From positions 1-6,288 of the forward strand of contig LGET01000096.1 in NCBI GenBank assembly GCA_001507935.1: a stretch of 6,288 nucleotides of DNA, in the 5' to 3' direction. The stretch comes from Thermococcales archaeon 44_46. Its GTDB lineage: Archaea; Methanobacteriota_B; Thermococci; Thermococcales; Thermococcaceae. Positions 5,987-6,288 of the stretch are shown here, one piece after another (within the stretch, counting starts at the first letter, position 1; every line of letters starts with the position of its first letter). Below the pieces are notes generated by a model. The model was given only the letters and a program-made list of their open reading frames with translations. It was not told the DNA's origin and made no database searches. The translations under genes were made by a program, and so were the position numbers.

Positions 5987-6288
5987 CTTTCAATTCTTTT
6001 AAAGTCTTATTGGAACTCAAATTATACAGTATTAGACTCAGCAACATTGAGCCCCTTTCAATTCTTTTAAAGTCTTATTGGAACGCCGACGTTATCCGCT
6101 ACGGAAACGGGAAATATCAAAACTTTCAATTCTTTTAAAGTCTTATTGGAACCAGCACTGTATTGAAAGGGGGTGATATTGTGGAAATTGCTTTCAATTC
6201 TTTTAAAGTCTTATTGGAACCTAGTATGTCATCGGGTTCTTCTTTTTCGTCTTCGGGCTTTCAATTCTTTTAAAGTCTTATTGGAACA
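5987..6288 (-). CRISPR. CRISPR array, leader-distal end, five repeats and four spacers in view
   Basis: Five identical 30-bp repeats lie at 5987-6016, 6055-6084, 6123-6152, 6191-6220 and 6258-6287, each starting CTTTCAATTC and ending TTATTGGAAC on the plus strand. Spacers are 6017-6054, 6085-6122 and 6153-6190 (38 bp each) and 6221-6257 (37 bp); a fifth begins at 6288 and the array continues off the window. Read on the minus strand the repeat starts GTTCCAATAAGACT and ends ATTGAAAG, which is the 8-base 5' tag of mature crRNAs in P. furiosus. The array is therefore transcribed right to left by this criterion, with the leader beyond the right edge and the oldest spacers next to mfnA. The repeat differs from the P. 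furiosus repeat I recall at three central positions. Cas6 and effector genes must be elsewhere. Confidence 0.97.

Noticed and set aside
5947..6138. 63-codon plus-strand open frame overlapping the mfnA end
   Set aside because: It is made almost entirely of CRISPR repeats and spacers read in one frame; the repeated peptide comes from the repeats.
5987..6288. Self-targeting spacers within this window
   Set aside because: By eye none of the four spacers matches any other part of the window.

Overview
The window looks like chromosome from a hyperthermophilic euryarchaeon of the order Thermococcales (Thermococcus or Pyrococcus). The evidence is archaeal-type TATA/BRE promoters and GGAGGT/GGTGA ribosome binding sites, an MfnA-type decarboxylase, a DUF131 membrane protein, a CTP-dependent polyprenol kinase homologue, starch-binding-type DOMON/CARDB modules of the kind found in thermococcal amylopullulanases, and CRISPR repeats close to those I recall for Pyrococcus furiosus. 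The genus is an inference. No rRNA or tRNA is present.

Layout. (1) Bases 1-102 look like the 3' end of an IS200/IS605-type (TnpB) element: a TnpB-like C-terminal tail followed by hairpins typical of a right end. (2) From about base 103 to 1936 (+) lies the C-terminal part of a large extracellular protein (DOMON, CARDB, helical linker, DOMON). Its upstream part is not in the window, and the sequence breaks inside the first beta-strand of the first domain, so it appears to be interrupted by the element. (3) Bases 1957-3250 (-) hold a two-gene overlapping operon: a HAD phosphatase, then a dolichol/polyprenol kinase-like membrane enzyme. It converges on the DOMON gene across a 20-base T-rich gap. 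(4) A short divergent promoter region (3251-3322) separates it from a tightly coupled + strand pair: a DUF131 membrane protein and a NapA-like CPA2 cation/proton antiporter, with one base between them. (5) mfnA (4793-5950, +) follows with its own promoter-like sequence; in Thermococcales this enzyme makes beta-alanine for coenzyme A. (6) 36 bases after mfnA a CRISPR array begins (five identical 30-bp repeats, four spacers of 37-38 bp) and runs off the right edge.

Function. Most of the window is ordinary housekeeping: polyprenyl phosphate supply, ion homeostasis and CoA biosynthesis. The accessory signals are at the two ends. On the left is a TnpB element junction whose predicted guide RNA would match the interrupted host gene. 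On the right is the leader-distal end of a CRISPR array whose crRNAs read on the minus strand, towards mfnA. No cas gene and no complete tnpB is in the window. I do not see a clearly new system; the best leads are the TnpB junction and one spacer that appears to cover a translation start site.
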